DNA of 47,066 nt from Oscillospiraceae bacterium (GTDB lineage: Bacteria > Bacillota > Clostridia > Oscillospirales > Ruminococcaceae), in NCBI GenBank assembly GCA_022787085.1, contig JALFVE010000006.1, positions 1 to 47,066 on the forward strand, read 5' to 3'. Position numbers and translations under genes: made by a program. This document shows positions 33,751-41,906 of this stretch, piece after piece. Position 1 is the stretch's first letter. Every line of letters begins with the position of its first letter. Under the pieces are notes generated by a model. It was not told where the DNA came from. It did not search any database and worked only from the letters and a program-made list of their open reading frames with translations.

Positions 33751-35295
33751 TTAAAGAGTAACGTCAACGAAGGAATTTGATGTAACTGTGGTCGTTGCTG
33801 ACGTGCTGTCGTTATAGGTGGGGTCGGGAACGAGGATCGCCGTGATAGTGGTATCGGCTGTAATATAGGAGCCGTTGCCCTCCCAGCCTAAGAAGGTGAA
33901 GCCGGGAACAGCCACATTCGGAAGGACTGCGCTTCCTCCGAAGGGAACAGACTGAGTGGTGCTCTGACCGTTTACCACAACGGTAACGGTGAAGGACTGA
34001 ACGGAAGTATCCGAAGCAGAGGAATTGTCAAAGGGATTTTCATAATCGGGAGCGGAGGTCTGGGATTCGGTGGAGGAGCTGTCGTCCTCAAAGATAGCGG
34101 TAATATTTGTTTCCTCGGTAATGTTGTTGAAATCGCCGTCCCAGCCGATGAACTTCTTGCCGGGTATCTCCGGAACGGAGGGCTGAGAAGCATTTCCGCC
34201 GTATTCAACCTCCTGAACGATAACCTCGTCCTCAATGAAGATGTAAACGGAGATAAACTGAGGCTCGGGAGCTTCCGTTTCTGTGGGCGCTGCAGTGGTT
34301 GTGGTCTGAGGTGCGGCAGTTGTGGTCTGAGGCGCAGCGGTTGTGGTGTAGGGAGTGGTTGTGGTAACGGGAGCTGTTGTTGTGAAGGGCGTTGTGGTGG
34401 TAGTTTCCTCGGTTTCAGTTTCAGGAGGGGTGGTCTCGGTGGGAGTGGTTTCGGTCTCGGTGGGAGCTTCCGTCTCTGTTGGTGTTGTTTCGGTGATATC
34501 GGGAGCGGAGGGCATTTCCTCGGGAGCGCTGTCATATGCCGCCTTTATCTCCTCGGCGGAGAATGCCAGCTCTCCGAAGGTGGAGGCTGTGAAAAGCTCA
34601 CGGAGGGTCGATGCGCTGTAATCGGAAAGAACTGCGGGAACATTCAGACTGTCAAAGGAAGGAGTTGCTCCGCTGATAACCACCGATGTTCTTCCGCTGC
34701 CTAATATCTCGGGAGAGGGGGACTGGAGCTTATAGCCGTTCCTGTCCACCAGATTGCCCATAGTATCGTAAAGAGTGACCTCGGAATTTCCGCCGAAGGA
34801 GGCTGCTTTTGTCAGTGCCTCTGTTTCGCTGAGCTCGTAGGCAACTCGCATTACTGTGCTTTTTGTGACATAGGAGGAGCTTTCGGTTCGTACGATGACA
34901 TTTGCGGGACAGTCGGTAAGAGAGCTTACGAAAACAGCGCCTCTGTTAAGGAAAAGCTCGCTGTCAGACTTACCGTTAAAATCGCTTGTAACAAAAACCT
35001 GTGTGGATGGCTCAAGAACAATGTAATTTTCGTCATTTGCGTTTTTTCTTGAGCGGTAAACAAGACGGCAGGAGCCTCCTTCATTTACGGTGATGATATT
35101 GCCGTTTGAAAGCTTAGTATCGGCAGCTGCGGGAGATGTGGCTCCATCGTCCGCAGTGCTGAGCTGAACGTCTCCCGAAACGGCGGATATGTACAGACCG
35201 CTTCCCGCATTGCCCATATTAAGAATAATAATTGTGGCAATGACGGCGACAAGTGCGATAGCACCTGTAATAATGGCTGTTTTATAGGTTCTCAT
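33751..35295 (-). CDS. Membrane-anchored FecR-like protein with Thr-rich stalk and InlB-type B repeats
   Basis: A 514-residue protein: N-terminal transmembrane anchor (TAIITGAIALVAVIATIIIL, residues 6-25), a FecR-like beta domain (GLYISAVSGDVQLS, KLSNGNIITVNEGGSCRLVY, NRGAVFVSS, SYVTKSTVMRVAYE), a low-complexity Thr/Glu/Pro stalk (residues about 265-350, many TTTAAPQT-type units), then two domains with the B-repeat (Listeria-Bacteroides) pattern: VEYGGNASQPSVPEIPGKKF with GWDGDFNNITEETNITAIF, and VPFGGSAVLPNVAVPGFTF with GWEGNGSYITADTTITAIL. It lies outside the membrane. No FecA-type receptor or sigma factor is nearby, so classical iron-signalling is unlikely. It is 25 bp downstream of a second FecR-domain gene. 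Confidence 0.8.
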   Translation of the reverse strand: MRTYKTAIITGAIALVAVIATIIILNMGNAGSGLYISAVSGDVQLSTADDGATSPAAADTKLSNGNIITVNEGGSCRLVYRSRKNANDENYIVLEPSTQVFVTSDFNGKSDSELFLNRGAVFVSSLTDCPANVIVRTESSSYVTKSTVMRVAYELSETEALTKAASFGGNSEVTLYDTMGNLVDRNGYKLQSPSPEILGSGRTSVVISGATPSFDSLNVPAVLSDYSASTLRELFTASTFGELAFSAEEIKAAYDSAPEEMPSAPDITETTPTETEAPTETETTPTETTPPETETEETTTTTPFTTTAPVTTTTPYTTTAAPQTTTAAPQTTTTAAPTETEAPEPQFISVYIFIEDEVIVQEVEYGGNASQPSVPEIPGKKFIGWDGDFNNITEETNITAIFEDDSSSTESQTSAPDYENPFDNSSASDTSVQSFTVTVVVNGQSTTQSVPFGGSAVLPNVAVPGFTFLGWEGNGSYITADTTITAILVPDPTYNDSTSATTTVTSNSFVDVTL

Positions 35296-35320
35296 AAGAT
35301 TTATCCTTTCTGCTGCCGCT

Positions 35321-36595
35321 TTACGAGGACAGAGCGGCTGAATTTATGATCTCCCACCAGGGGATGGTTGATACGGGAACTGTAGTTTCGGATGTCTCCG
35401 TCAGGGATGTTGTCTGATCGGTGCTTTCCGAGGGCGTAATTGCCGATGGTGCTGATGTGACCGGAGCTGCGGGCTTTATCACAGGGATAGCCGTGGTCTG
35501 CTCCTCGGTGACGGAGGGGGGAGATGTGACCGCAGGCAGCTCTGTTGTCTCAGCGGGAGCCGTAGTCACGTTATATATCCTTGTGGTGGTCTCCGCCACA
35601 GAAATCGGCGTGGTTCCCGTTGTGGTTACGGGAGTGGTCTCTGTGGGCGGCAGGGTCGTCTCAGATGCAGTGGGAGATGTGATGACCGCTGTCTCGAAAT
35701 TTGTTTCTGAGCTGATCTCTGTTTCTGCGGGCGGGGCAGTCTCGGAGGGGAGCTGCTGTGAAGGAGCAGTCTGCTCCGTCATGGAACCGCCCGATATTCC
35801 CATTGCATTCTGATATGCATTGTTCAGGGAGGAAAGGGAATATTCAATAGGACGCTCTGCGGATATCCTGAGATAGGCTTTCAGCGTGGGGATGCTCAGA
35901 GAGAAAAGGTCTGTATCGCAGTTCAGGTATTCAAACCTTGTCAGGTCTGCGCAGGTGATAAGTCTGGCGCTTTTTCCCGCCGCAAGGAGCATTAGCTGAT
36001 CGGCAGGAGAGGCATTATCGTCATACAGCTGGATATTCACCGCACCGTCGGCACATTCCACCTCAGTGAGCTTGACAGCGTTATGACCGCCGTAGGAATC
36101 AAGATAGGTGAACTCTGTGCGGAAAACTGTTCCCGCAGCGGATACCACCGAATTGGGGGTACGGACCTCAAAGGCGGAATTTTTCGGGAGCTTTGAGTCT
36201 ATACGGCAGATAGCCGACCCCTCGGAGATATTCACAACGATGCTTCCCTTTTCCGCCCTGTCGGTGAAATTGACGTAAAGAGTGGAATCAGGCTCTATGT
36301 AAATGAATTTGTCCTTATCCACCGAAAGCTTTACCTCGCCGTCGGAGGAGGTGATTATCACATCGCCGCTTTCAAGCTCGGCATTCTTGTTTGCGGGTAT
36401 CTGACCGTCGTTTTTTAGAATAAAGGCGCTGCCTGTGATATCCTTTACGACGAGCCGTCTGTCTGTGCTTCCCGAGCTTGCAAGGGTGAATACTATTAAA
36501 ATAAGGATCAGTGACACTGCGCTGATGGCTGCGATCACCAGCACGAGTGCGTGTTCTGTGAGGAATTGAATAAGCTTTTTCATTACTGCAATCAT
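35321..36595 (-). CDS. Membrane-anchored FecR-domain protein with Ser/Thr/Pro-rich tail
   Basis: A 425-residue protein from ATG 36595 (ATG 36583 is an alternative; the AAAGGA site lies 1 or 13 nt away, so neither is ideal). One N-terminal transmembrane segment (LVLVIAAISAVSLILILIVFTL) is followed by a full FecR domain: VVKDITGSAFILKNDG, NAELESGDVIITSSDGEV, IEPDSTLYVNF, ISEGSAICRI, FEVRTPNSVVSAAGTVFRTEF. The last 150 residues are a Ser/Thr/Pro-rich stalk resembling a mucin. Paralogue of the downstream gene, probably co-transcribed. FecR domains elsewhere sense partners or bind glycans on the outer side of the membrane; in Clostridia without FecI/FecA their job is not established. Confidence 0.8.
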   Translation of the reverse strand: MIAVMKKLIQFLTEHALVLVIAAISAVSLILILIVFTLASSGSTDRRLVVKDITGSAFILKNDGQIPANKNAELESGDVIITSSDGEVKLSVDKDKFIYIEPDSTLYVNFTDRAEKGSIVVNISEGSAICRIDSKLPKNSAFEVRTPNSVVSAAGTVFRTEFTYLDSYGGHNAVKLTEVECADGAVNIQLYDDNASPADQLMLLAAGKSARLITCADLTRFEYLNCDTDLFSLSIPTLKAYLRISAERPIEYSLSSLNNAYQNAMGISGGSMTEQTAPSQQLPSETAPPAETEISSETNFETAVITSPTASETTLPPTETTPVTTTGTTPISVAETTTRIYNVTTAPAETTELPAVTSPPSVTEEQTTAIPVIKPAAPVTSAPSAITPSESTDQTTSLTETSETTVPVSTIPWWEIINSAALSS

Positions 36596-36629
36596 TTCCT
36601 TTGATGATCGGGATTTTATACTTTTTCTT

Positions 36630-36658
36630 ATTATAGCACAGGTTATGAGATTTGTCAA
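36630..36658 (-). promoter_or_regulatory. Near-perfect promoter of FecR-protein operon
   Basis: On the minus strand TTGACA (36658-36653), 17-bp spacer, TATAAT (36635-36630), preceded by TG in the extended position. Both hexamers are consensus. Confidence 0.85.
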
Positions 36659-36705
36659 ACCTGATTTATTCTTTTTCGACAATTGGTAAAAATACAGAAA
36701 GGTAA

Positions 36706-36734
36706 TTGACTTCTGAAAAAAAATTTGGTATAAT
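36706..36734 (+). promoter_or_regulatory. Promoter of CAP-protein operon
   Basis: TTGACT (36706-36711), 17-bp spacer, TATAAT (36729-36734). Divergent from the FecR promoter, about 50 bp apart. Confidence 0.8.
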
Positions 36735-36802
36735 AATTATTGTATAAATGTCATATCAGTGCCTTGGGGAAAGGTCTTTTTATGATGAAAGGAATGGATG
36801 AA

Positions 36803-37891
36803 ATGGATTTGAGTATCAGAAAAACATTTGCGGTGTTTGTCTCAGCCTTGATTATGATGCTGGGCTTGACGGTGCTGCTTGCTGCGCCTGTCAGTGCGGC
36901 TCAGAAGGTGGGACTCAGCAAGACCTCTGTCACCCTTGAAGTGGGACAGACTACCACCCTGAAGCTCAACGGAGTGTCAGGCGGCACGGTAACATGGTCA
37001 ATGTCAGACAAAAGCATTGCCAAGTATTCCAAGGGCGGCAAGGTTACTGCCGTCAGCGAGGGAACTGCTTATATTTACGCAAAATACAACGGCAAGAAGT
37101 ACAAATGCAAGGTAACTGTAGTTCCTGCTGAGAAGGAAGCTATTGAAGTAAATGACGAAAGCACTGTCAGAGTAAAAAAGGGCGGCACCGTCAAGGTCTA
37201 TATCTATACCGACGTCAGCTCAATGACGGTAGGCTGCTCGGATGAAAGCGTATGCTCATTCACGGGAGCCGCACTGAGCGACGGCAGCGGTTATCGACTT
37301 ACATTAAAGGGCAAGAAAAACGGTACTGCTGCGATAATGCTTTACGATTCCTATAATTCAAGCAATAATATGACATTTGATGTTCAGGTGGGCTCTGTTT
37401 CGGATGATACAGTTTATATGAATTTCGGCAGCGCACCATTAATATTTGCAGAAGCAGACGGCTTTATCTTTGCCGGTACATGGGGCGGCGACGGCAGCTC
37501 GGCAAATGAATCGGAGAATACAAGCTCCTCCGCTTCTGCCGTTGACGAGGTCATTGAGCTTATCAACAAGGAGCGTGCTGCTGCAGGCAAGAGCGCACTG
37601 AAGAAAAATGACGAGCTTTGCAAAAACGCTCAGCTCCGTGCGTCCGAGATAGGCGGATATTTTTCTCACACCCGTCCCGACGGCACAGATTGTTTCACTG
37701 CAATCACCGTTCCTTACGGCTATGCGGGTGAGAATATCGCAAAGGGTCAGCGCAATGCGGAGGAGGTCATGGATTGCTGGATGAATTCCTCGGGACATAA
37801 GAAAAATATCCTTTCCTCCAATTACACCTCTGTGGGTGTAGGCTACGATCCCTCGACAAATTCCTGGGTGCAGATATTTATTTCCGAATAA
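36803..37891 (+). CDS. Secreted CAP-domain protein with Big_2 Ig-like domain
   Basis: A 362-residue exported protein. The signal peptide (KTFAVFVSALIMMLGLTVLLAAPVSA) is followed by a Big_2-type Ig-like domain (VGLSKTSVTLEVGQTTTLKL, VTWSMSDKSIAKYSKGGKVTAVSEGTAYIYAKY written over residues about 35-105), a second beta domain and a C-terminal CAP/SCP domain (residues about 235-362): EVIELINKERAAAGK, CKNAQLRASEIGGYFSHTRPDG, GYAGENIAKG, CWMNSSGHKKNILSSNYTSVGVGY. The two CAP histidines and paired glutamates are present. Bacterial CAP proteins are extracellular; function is mostly unknown, in spores and walls they may act as hydrolases or binders. ATG 36803 has AAAGGA 9 nt upstream. First gene of a seven-gene run. 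Confidence 0.9.
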   Translation: MDLSIRKTFAVFVSALIMMLGLTVLLAAPVSAAQKVGLSKTSVTLEVGQTTTLKLNGVSGGTVTWSMSDKSIAKYSKGGKVTAVSEGTAYIYAKYNGKKYKCKVTVVPAEKEAIEVNDESTVRVKKGGTVKVYIYTDVSSMTVGCSDESVCSFTGAALSDGSGYRLTLKGKKNGTAAIMLYDSYNSSNNMTFDVQVGSVSDDTVYMNFGSAPLIFAEADGFIFAGTWGGDGSSANESENTSSSASAVDEVIELINKERAAAGKSALKKNDELCKNAQLRASEIGGYFSHTRPDGTDCFTAITVPYGYAGENIAKGQRNAEEVMDCWMNSSGHKKNILSSNYTSVGVGYDPSTNSWVQIFISE

Positions 37892-37913
37892 GTTTTATAC
37901 AGGAGGCTTTGCT

Positions 37914-38501
37914 TTGAGTAGTTTCAGCAGCTATTCCGCAGCGGACAGGAAAAAAATGGTTTTACTCCTGCTGTGGCTCATATCAGGGGTCGGAATGATT
38001 ATTGTGGGGATCATGGCGCTTATCCGCCGAAAAGAGGCGATCGGCGCAATATCGGGATTTCTTGGGGTGTGCGCTCTGATAACGGGTATTATCACGCTTA
38101 TTCTGAGGATATCTCAGGTTAAAAGGCTGGGAAAGAGAAATATCGGTCTTGATATCCTTATTTGGATCGCTCTGGGAATCCTGCTGCTTAATACGGGTAT
38201 CCTGCAGAGGCTGGGCAAGCTTGCCTTCGTCATTTTCGGCGTGGTGCTGATCTGCGAGGGAGTAAGAGCATTCATTGCCTGTCAGAAAAACAAGGAGGAA
38301 AAGGACTGGTACATTCCTCGTATCATCTTTTCCGTGGGATTTGTGATACTGGGCGTGATAGTGCTTGTCAATGCCGAGGCGATATTCACAAACCTGACCG
38401 CTTTTGCTGTGGGAATATTTTTCATTATTCACGGAACAGAGCTTCTCTATGAATGGATAGGCAGAGCAAAGCATTTCTATTATTTCAGAGGAACAGAGTG
38501 A
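37914..38501 (+). CDS. DUF308/HdeD-like integral membrane protein
   Basis: A 195-residue membrane protein with six hydrophobic segments in three helical pairs (LLLLWLISGVGMIIVGIMAL, ISGFLGVCALITGIITLIL, IWIALGILLLNTGI, KLAFVIFGVVLICEGVRAFI, IIFSVGFVILGVIVLVNAEA, FAVGIFFIIHGTELLYEWI). The repeated "hG...hhxG" pattern matches HdeD/DUF308 proteins, some of which are linked to acid resistance in enterobacteria; here the role is unknown. The start is TTG with AGGAGG 7 nt upstream. It lies 22 bp after the CAP gene in the same run. Confidence 0.8.
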   Translation: MSSFSSYSAADRKKMVLLLLWLISGVGMIIVGIMALIRRKEAIGAISGFLGVCALITGIITLILRISQVKRLGKRNIGLDILIWIALGILLLNTGILQRLGKLAFVIFGVVLICEGVRAFIACQKNKEEKDWYIPRIIFSVGFVILGVIVLVNAEAIFTNLTAFAVGIFFIIHGTELLYEWIGRAKHFYYFRGTE

Positions 38502-38517
38502 AAGGAAAATCCTGCTG

Positions 38518-39162
38518 ATGGGCGCAAAGGGCATTATTTTTGATATGGACGGTCTTATGATTGATTCGGAACGGATCATAAACCGTGCTGTGGTGAGAGC
38601 GGGCAGGGAAATGGGGCTTGCGGACATTGAAAGCGTGAGCCTCAGGACCATCGGAACAAGCAATGCCCGCACCCGTGAGATATATTCATCGGTTTACGGA
38701 GAGGATTTCGGCTTTGAACGCCTTATGGACCTAAAGCACAGGTATATCGACGAGATCATCGGCGACGGTGGATTCCCGCCGAAGGAGGGTATTCACGAGA
38801 TACTTGAATATGTTTCGGGAAAGGGATATATTGTTGCCGTCGGCTCTTCAACCAGAGAATGGGCGGTGAAGGAATTTCTCGGTAAGATCGGCGTTCTCGG
38901 GTATTTTAAGATATTTGTCTGCGGCGATATGGGGCTAAGAAGCAAGCCTTATCCCGATATTTTCCTTGCCTGTGCCGAGAAAATGGGAATACCTCCCGAG
39001 GAATGTTTCGTTCTCGAGGATTCCCCCAACGGCATAAGGGCAGCCTTTTCGGCGGGCATGAAGCCTGTGATGATTCCCGACATGATAGCTCCCGAGGAGG
39101 ATATCATGCCGATGCTTTATGCACTTAAAGGGTCGCTGACAGAAGCAATGGAGCTGTTCTGA
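38518..39162 (+). CDS. HAD-family phosphatase (beta-phosphoglucomutase-like) A
   Basis: A 214-residue HAD subfamily I enzyme. Motif I IIFDMDGLMIDSE carries nucleophile D9 and D11; the helical cap covers residues about 15-85; motif II VAVGSSTREW; motif III lysine in GLRSKPYPDIFLACAE; motif IV ECFVLEDSPNGIRAAFSAGM. It is most like phosphatases or phosphomutases acting on sugar phosphates. It is followed, with a 1-bp overlap or a short gap depending on start choice, by a related HAD gene. Substrate unknown. Confidence 0.9.
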   Translation: MGAKGIIFDMDGLMIDSERIINRAVVRAGREMGLADIESVSLRTIGTSNARTREIYSSVYGEDFGFERLMDLKHRYIDEIIGDGGFPPKEGIHEILEYVSGKGYIVAVGSSTREWAVKEFLGKIGVLGYFKIFVCGDMGLRSKPYPDIFLACAEKMGIPPEECFVLEDSPNGIRAAFSAGMKPVMIPDMIAPEEDIMPMLYALKGSLTEAMELF

Positions 39163-39185
39163 TGATTTTTGGGGAGGTCGTTGGC

Positions 39186-39848
39186 TTGAGCGTTTTTTCG
39201 GGTATCAAGGGATTTATTTTTGACCTGGACGGCACAATTGTCGATTCAAACGGCGTTTGGGAGAAGATAGACAGGAAGCTGATGGAGAAAAATCATATCA
39301 TGATCTCCGACAGGGAGCTTCATGCCGCTGCGGCAATGACATATGAGGAGGTTCTTGAGTTTTTTCACTCAAAGGGGCTTTGCTATTCGCTGGAGCAGCT
39401 GAGATCGGAAATCAATGCTCTTGCCGAATCAGAATACCGTTATAATATTTTTCTCAAGGACTGTGCAGAGGAGGCTTTGCGGCTTATAAAGTCAAGGGGC
39501 GGCAGGATCGCTCTTGCAACTGCTTCCCCGAGAAGATTATATGAGCCTGTTCTGCGGAGAAACTGCATTTACAGCCTTTTTGACGCATTTATCACCACCG
39601 ATGAGGTGGGAGCAGACAAGGATCACCCCGATATTTATCTGAAAGCGGCGGAGATGATCGGCGTTCCTCCTTGGGAATGTGCTGTTTTTGAGGACGTATT
39701 AAAGGGGATCGTCAGCGCAGGAAATGCGGGAATGGTCACTGCGGCGGTTTACGATGAATATTCCTCGGAGGACTTTGTGACCATGAAGCAGATCGCAGAT
39801 GTTTTTCTTCTGAGCTTCCGTGACCTGCTGCCAATGCTCCTATCATAA
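39186..39848 (+). CDS. HAD-family phosphatase (beta-phosphoglucomutase-like) B
   Basis: A 220-residue relative of the preceding enzyme. Motif I FIFDLDGTIVDSNGVW, cap with EEVLEFFHSKGL, motif II IALATASPRRLYEPVL, motif III VGADKDHPDIYLKAAEM, motif IV ECAVFEDVLKGIVSAGNAGM. The motif III lysine is K in GADKDHPD. The start is placed at TTG 39186, which has GGGGAGG 8 nt upstream; ATG 39162 overlapping the previous stop (TGATG) is an alternative with a weaker site. Probably a tandem duplicate that has diverged in the cap and hence in substrate. Confidence 0.9.
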   Translation: MSVFSGIKGFIFDLDGTIVDSNGVWEKIDRKLMEKNHIMISDRELHAAAAMTYEEVLEFFHSKGLCYSLEQLRSEINALAESEYRYNIFLKDCAEEALRLIKSRGGRIALATASPRRLYEPVLRRNCIYSLFDAFITTDEVGADKDHPDIYLKAAEMIGVPPWECAVFEDVLKGIVSAGNAGMVTAAVYDEYSSEDFVTMKQIADVFLLSFRDLLPMLLS

Positions 39849-39865
39849 TTTTACGGAAGGAATGT

Positions 39866-41086
39866 TTGCATTTGAGAAGATTATTCAAGGCTGCGGTTTC
39901 TTTTTTTGCCGCTTCTGTTATCGCAGTCTGCCTTTCTGCGGGCGCATCCGCTTATGCCGGAAACGAGGTTTATAAATTGTATGGCTTCGATAAAAATGAG
40001 ATATCTCTTGCCAAGCTTATCAAAAGCACTCTGGAGAATTTTGTGGAGGAGGAAGTGGATATCTCAAAATATAATGTGAGCTATGACGAGTTCGAGGAAA
40101 TTTTCGCCGCAGTCATGCTTAACGAGCCGACGCTTCATTATGTTGACTGCACGCAGGTGTCGCTGTCCTATAAGACAACGGACCATATTATGAAATTCAA
40201 GCCCCTTTATCACTGCACATTTTTTGAGCTTGATGAAAGAAACGAAATGATTGAGAAATTCTCAAAATCCGTTATGAGCGGAGTTAAAAGCCGCTGGAGC
40301 GACGAGGAGAAGATACTTTACATTCACGACTGCCTTGCCGCTCATATCACATATTATAATGGGGATGATGTGAAATACGGCAGGAATATCTATGACGCAT
40401 TTGCGGAGGGATCCTCGGTGTGCGTGGGCTATTCGCTGGGCTTTCAGTATTTCATGGATAAGCTGGGGATACCCTGTGTGAACGTTACGACTCCCGACCA
40501 TATCTGGAACATGGTCTGCGTTGACGGGCAATGGTATCATGTGGACATTACATGGGACGATTCCGTGGAGGTCACACAAAACACAGTGTTCCATGATTCG
40601 CTGCTCCAGAGCGAAGAGAGCATGACGGAAAACAACGGTCATGACATAGCGGACAAGGCGATGGAAGCGGATGACAGCTTTTTTGCCAACGCTTTCTGGA
40701 CGGAATCCTCCTCTGTTATCAGATACCTGAACGGCTACTGGTATTACACAAATCTCGAGGGCTTGAACAGATACAGCTTTGAAACCGGGGAAAGCAAGCT
40801 CATTTATTCCATTGATGACGTCTGGTACTCGGGAAAAGACAGCGTCTGGAAGACATCCTTTTCCCGCACTGCAGTAAGCGGCAAAAGCATTTATTTCAAC
40901 AGCGCAGATACCATTTACAGATACGATACATCAAAGAATAAGGTCTATAAGGTCTATTCTCCGAAGCTCAGCGGGGGCGAGCAGATATTCGATATCTATA
41001 TTTCGGGCAGCAAGCTGGTATTCGGAACAGGTTCGGGCAGCGAGCCTGTAAAAACAAAAAGAGCTATCCGTCTCAAGGCTTCTTAA
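39866..41086 (+). CDS. Secreted transglutaminase-like (papain-fold) protein
   Basis: A 406-residue exported protein. A signal peptide (AAVSFFAASVIAVCLSAGASA, cleavage near residue 30) precedes a transglutaminase core with the complete triad: Cys in GSSVCVGYSLGFQYFMDKLG (about residue 185), His in TPDHIWNMV (about 211) and Asp in YHVDITWDDS (about 226). Bacterial relatives are thiol proteases or cross-linkers acting at the wall. The C-terminal 150 residues are beta-rich with repeated Trp/Tyr (YLNGYWYYTNLEGLNRYSFE, SIYFNSADTIYRYDTS), like a propeller or carbohydrate-type module. The start is TTG, at 39866 or 39872, after GGAAGG. Same run as the CAP protein. Confidence 0.88.
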   Translation: MHLRRLFKAAVSFFAASVIAVCLSAGASAYAGNEVYKLYGFDKNEISLAKLIKSTLENFVEEEVDISKYNVSYDEFEEIFAAVMLNEPTLHYVDCTQVSLSYKTTDHIMKFKPLYHCTFFELDERNEMIEKFSKSVMSGVKSRWSDEEKILYIHDCLAAHITYYNGDDVKYGRNIYDAFAEGSSVCVGYSLGFQYFMDKLGIPCVNVTTPDHIWNMVCVDGQWYHVDITWDDSVEVTQNTVFHDSLLQSEESMTENNGHDIADKAMEADDSFFANAFWTESSSVIRYLNGYWYYTNLEGLNRYSFETGESKLIYSIDDVWYSGKDSVWKTSFSRTAVSGKSIYFNSADTIYRYDTSKNKVYKVYSPKLSGGEQIFDIYISGSKLVFGTGSGSEPVKTKRAIRLKAS

Positions 41087-41129
41087 TGGGACATTCGGGG
41101 GATAGCAGGAAGGGTCGTGTTTATTTTCT

Positions 41130-41888
41130 ATGGATAAGAGATTTGCGGTGCTTATTGACGCAGACAATGTTTCGGAAAAATACATCAAGCCGATTTTAGA
41201 TGAGCTTTCAAATGACGGTATCATTACCTACAAGCGTATTTACGGGGACTGGACCCGTCCCGCTCTGGGGTCGTGGAAGCAGGTGCTTCTGAATCACAGC
41301 ATCACGCCCATTCAGCAGTACAGCTACACAACGGGCAAGAACGCAACGGATTCGGCTATGATAATCGACGCCATGGATATTCTCTACTCGGGAAATGCGG
41401 ACGGCTTCTGCATAGTGTCCAGCGACAGCGATTTTACCCGTCTGGCGGCAAGGCTCAGAGAATCGGGAAAATACGTTATCGGCATGGGTGAGAAGAAAAC
41501 TCCCACCCCATTTATTTCCGCCTGCAACAGGTTCGTTTATCTGGAGATACTTGCTCAGGGTGATAATTCCGAAAGCCCCGAAAATACGGAGGCTGCCGAG
41601 CCTGAGAAGGAGAAAAACGGTGAGCCCGAGCATGAGGTCTTAAAGGTGAAAACCATTCGTTCAGCCATATGCGCAATTATATCCGAGGTTTCCGACGATG
41701 ACGGCTGGGCTTCCCTCAGCGAGGTGGGAAATATCCTTCTGAAGCGATATCCCAGCTTTGACGTGCGCAGCTTCGGCTTTCAGAAGCTGACTCCCTTTAT
41801 CAAATCCATGGGTATTTTTGAGGTTTACTCCATTCCCTCGGAAAAGGGCAATGTTAAGGTAATATACATTCGCAGAAAAAATAACTGA
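41130..41888 (+). CDS. NYN-domain protein with C-terminal OST-HTH/LOTUS domain
   Basis: A 252-residue cytoplasmic protein. The N-terminal NYN (PIN-like, LabA/DUF88-type) nuclease domain has the acidic residues in FAVLIDADNVS, AMIIDAMDIL and FCIVSSDSDFTRLAARLRESG. A linker rich in Glu/Pro (NSESPENTEAAEPEKEKNGE) leads to an OST-HTH/LOTUS domain (residues about 172-250: KTIRSAICAIISEVSDDDGW, EVGNILLKRYPSFDVRSFG, FIKSMGIFEV). NYN proteins are predicted metal-dependent RNases and LOTUS domains bind RNA, notably G-rich or structured RNA, so a role in RNA decay or processing is inferred. The gene sits in a run of unrelated genes. Confidence 0.88.
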   Translation: MDKRFAVLIDADNVSEKYIKPILDELSNDGIITYKRIYGDWTRPALGSWKQVLLNHSITPIQQYSYTTGKNATDSAMIIDAMDILYSGNADGFCIVSSDSDFTRLAARLRESGKYVIGMGEKKTPTPFISACNRFVYLEILAQGDNSESPENTEAAEPEKEKNGEPEHEVLKVKTIRSAICAIISEVSDDDGWASLSEVGNILLKRYPSFDVRSFGFQKLTPFIKSMGIFEVYSIPSEKGNVKVIYIRRKNN

Positions 41889-41906
41889 GAAGGGCGGTTT
41901 TTTAAA

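Noticed and set aside
33972-34535. Pro/Arg/Leu-rich 187-codon frame
   Set aside because: Shifted-frame reading of the Thr-rich stalk in the FecR-like gene on the same strand.
35421-35813. Val/Gly-rich plus-strand frame
   Set aside because: Antisense of the Ser/Thr/Pro-rich tail; low complexity only.
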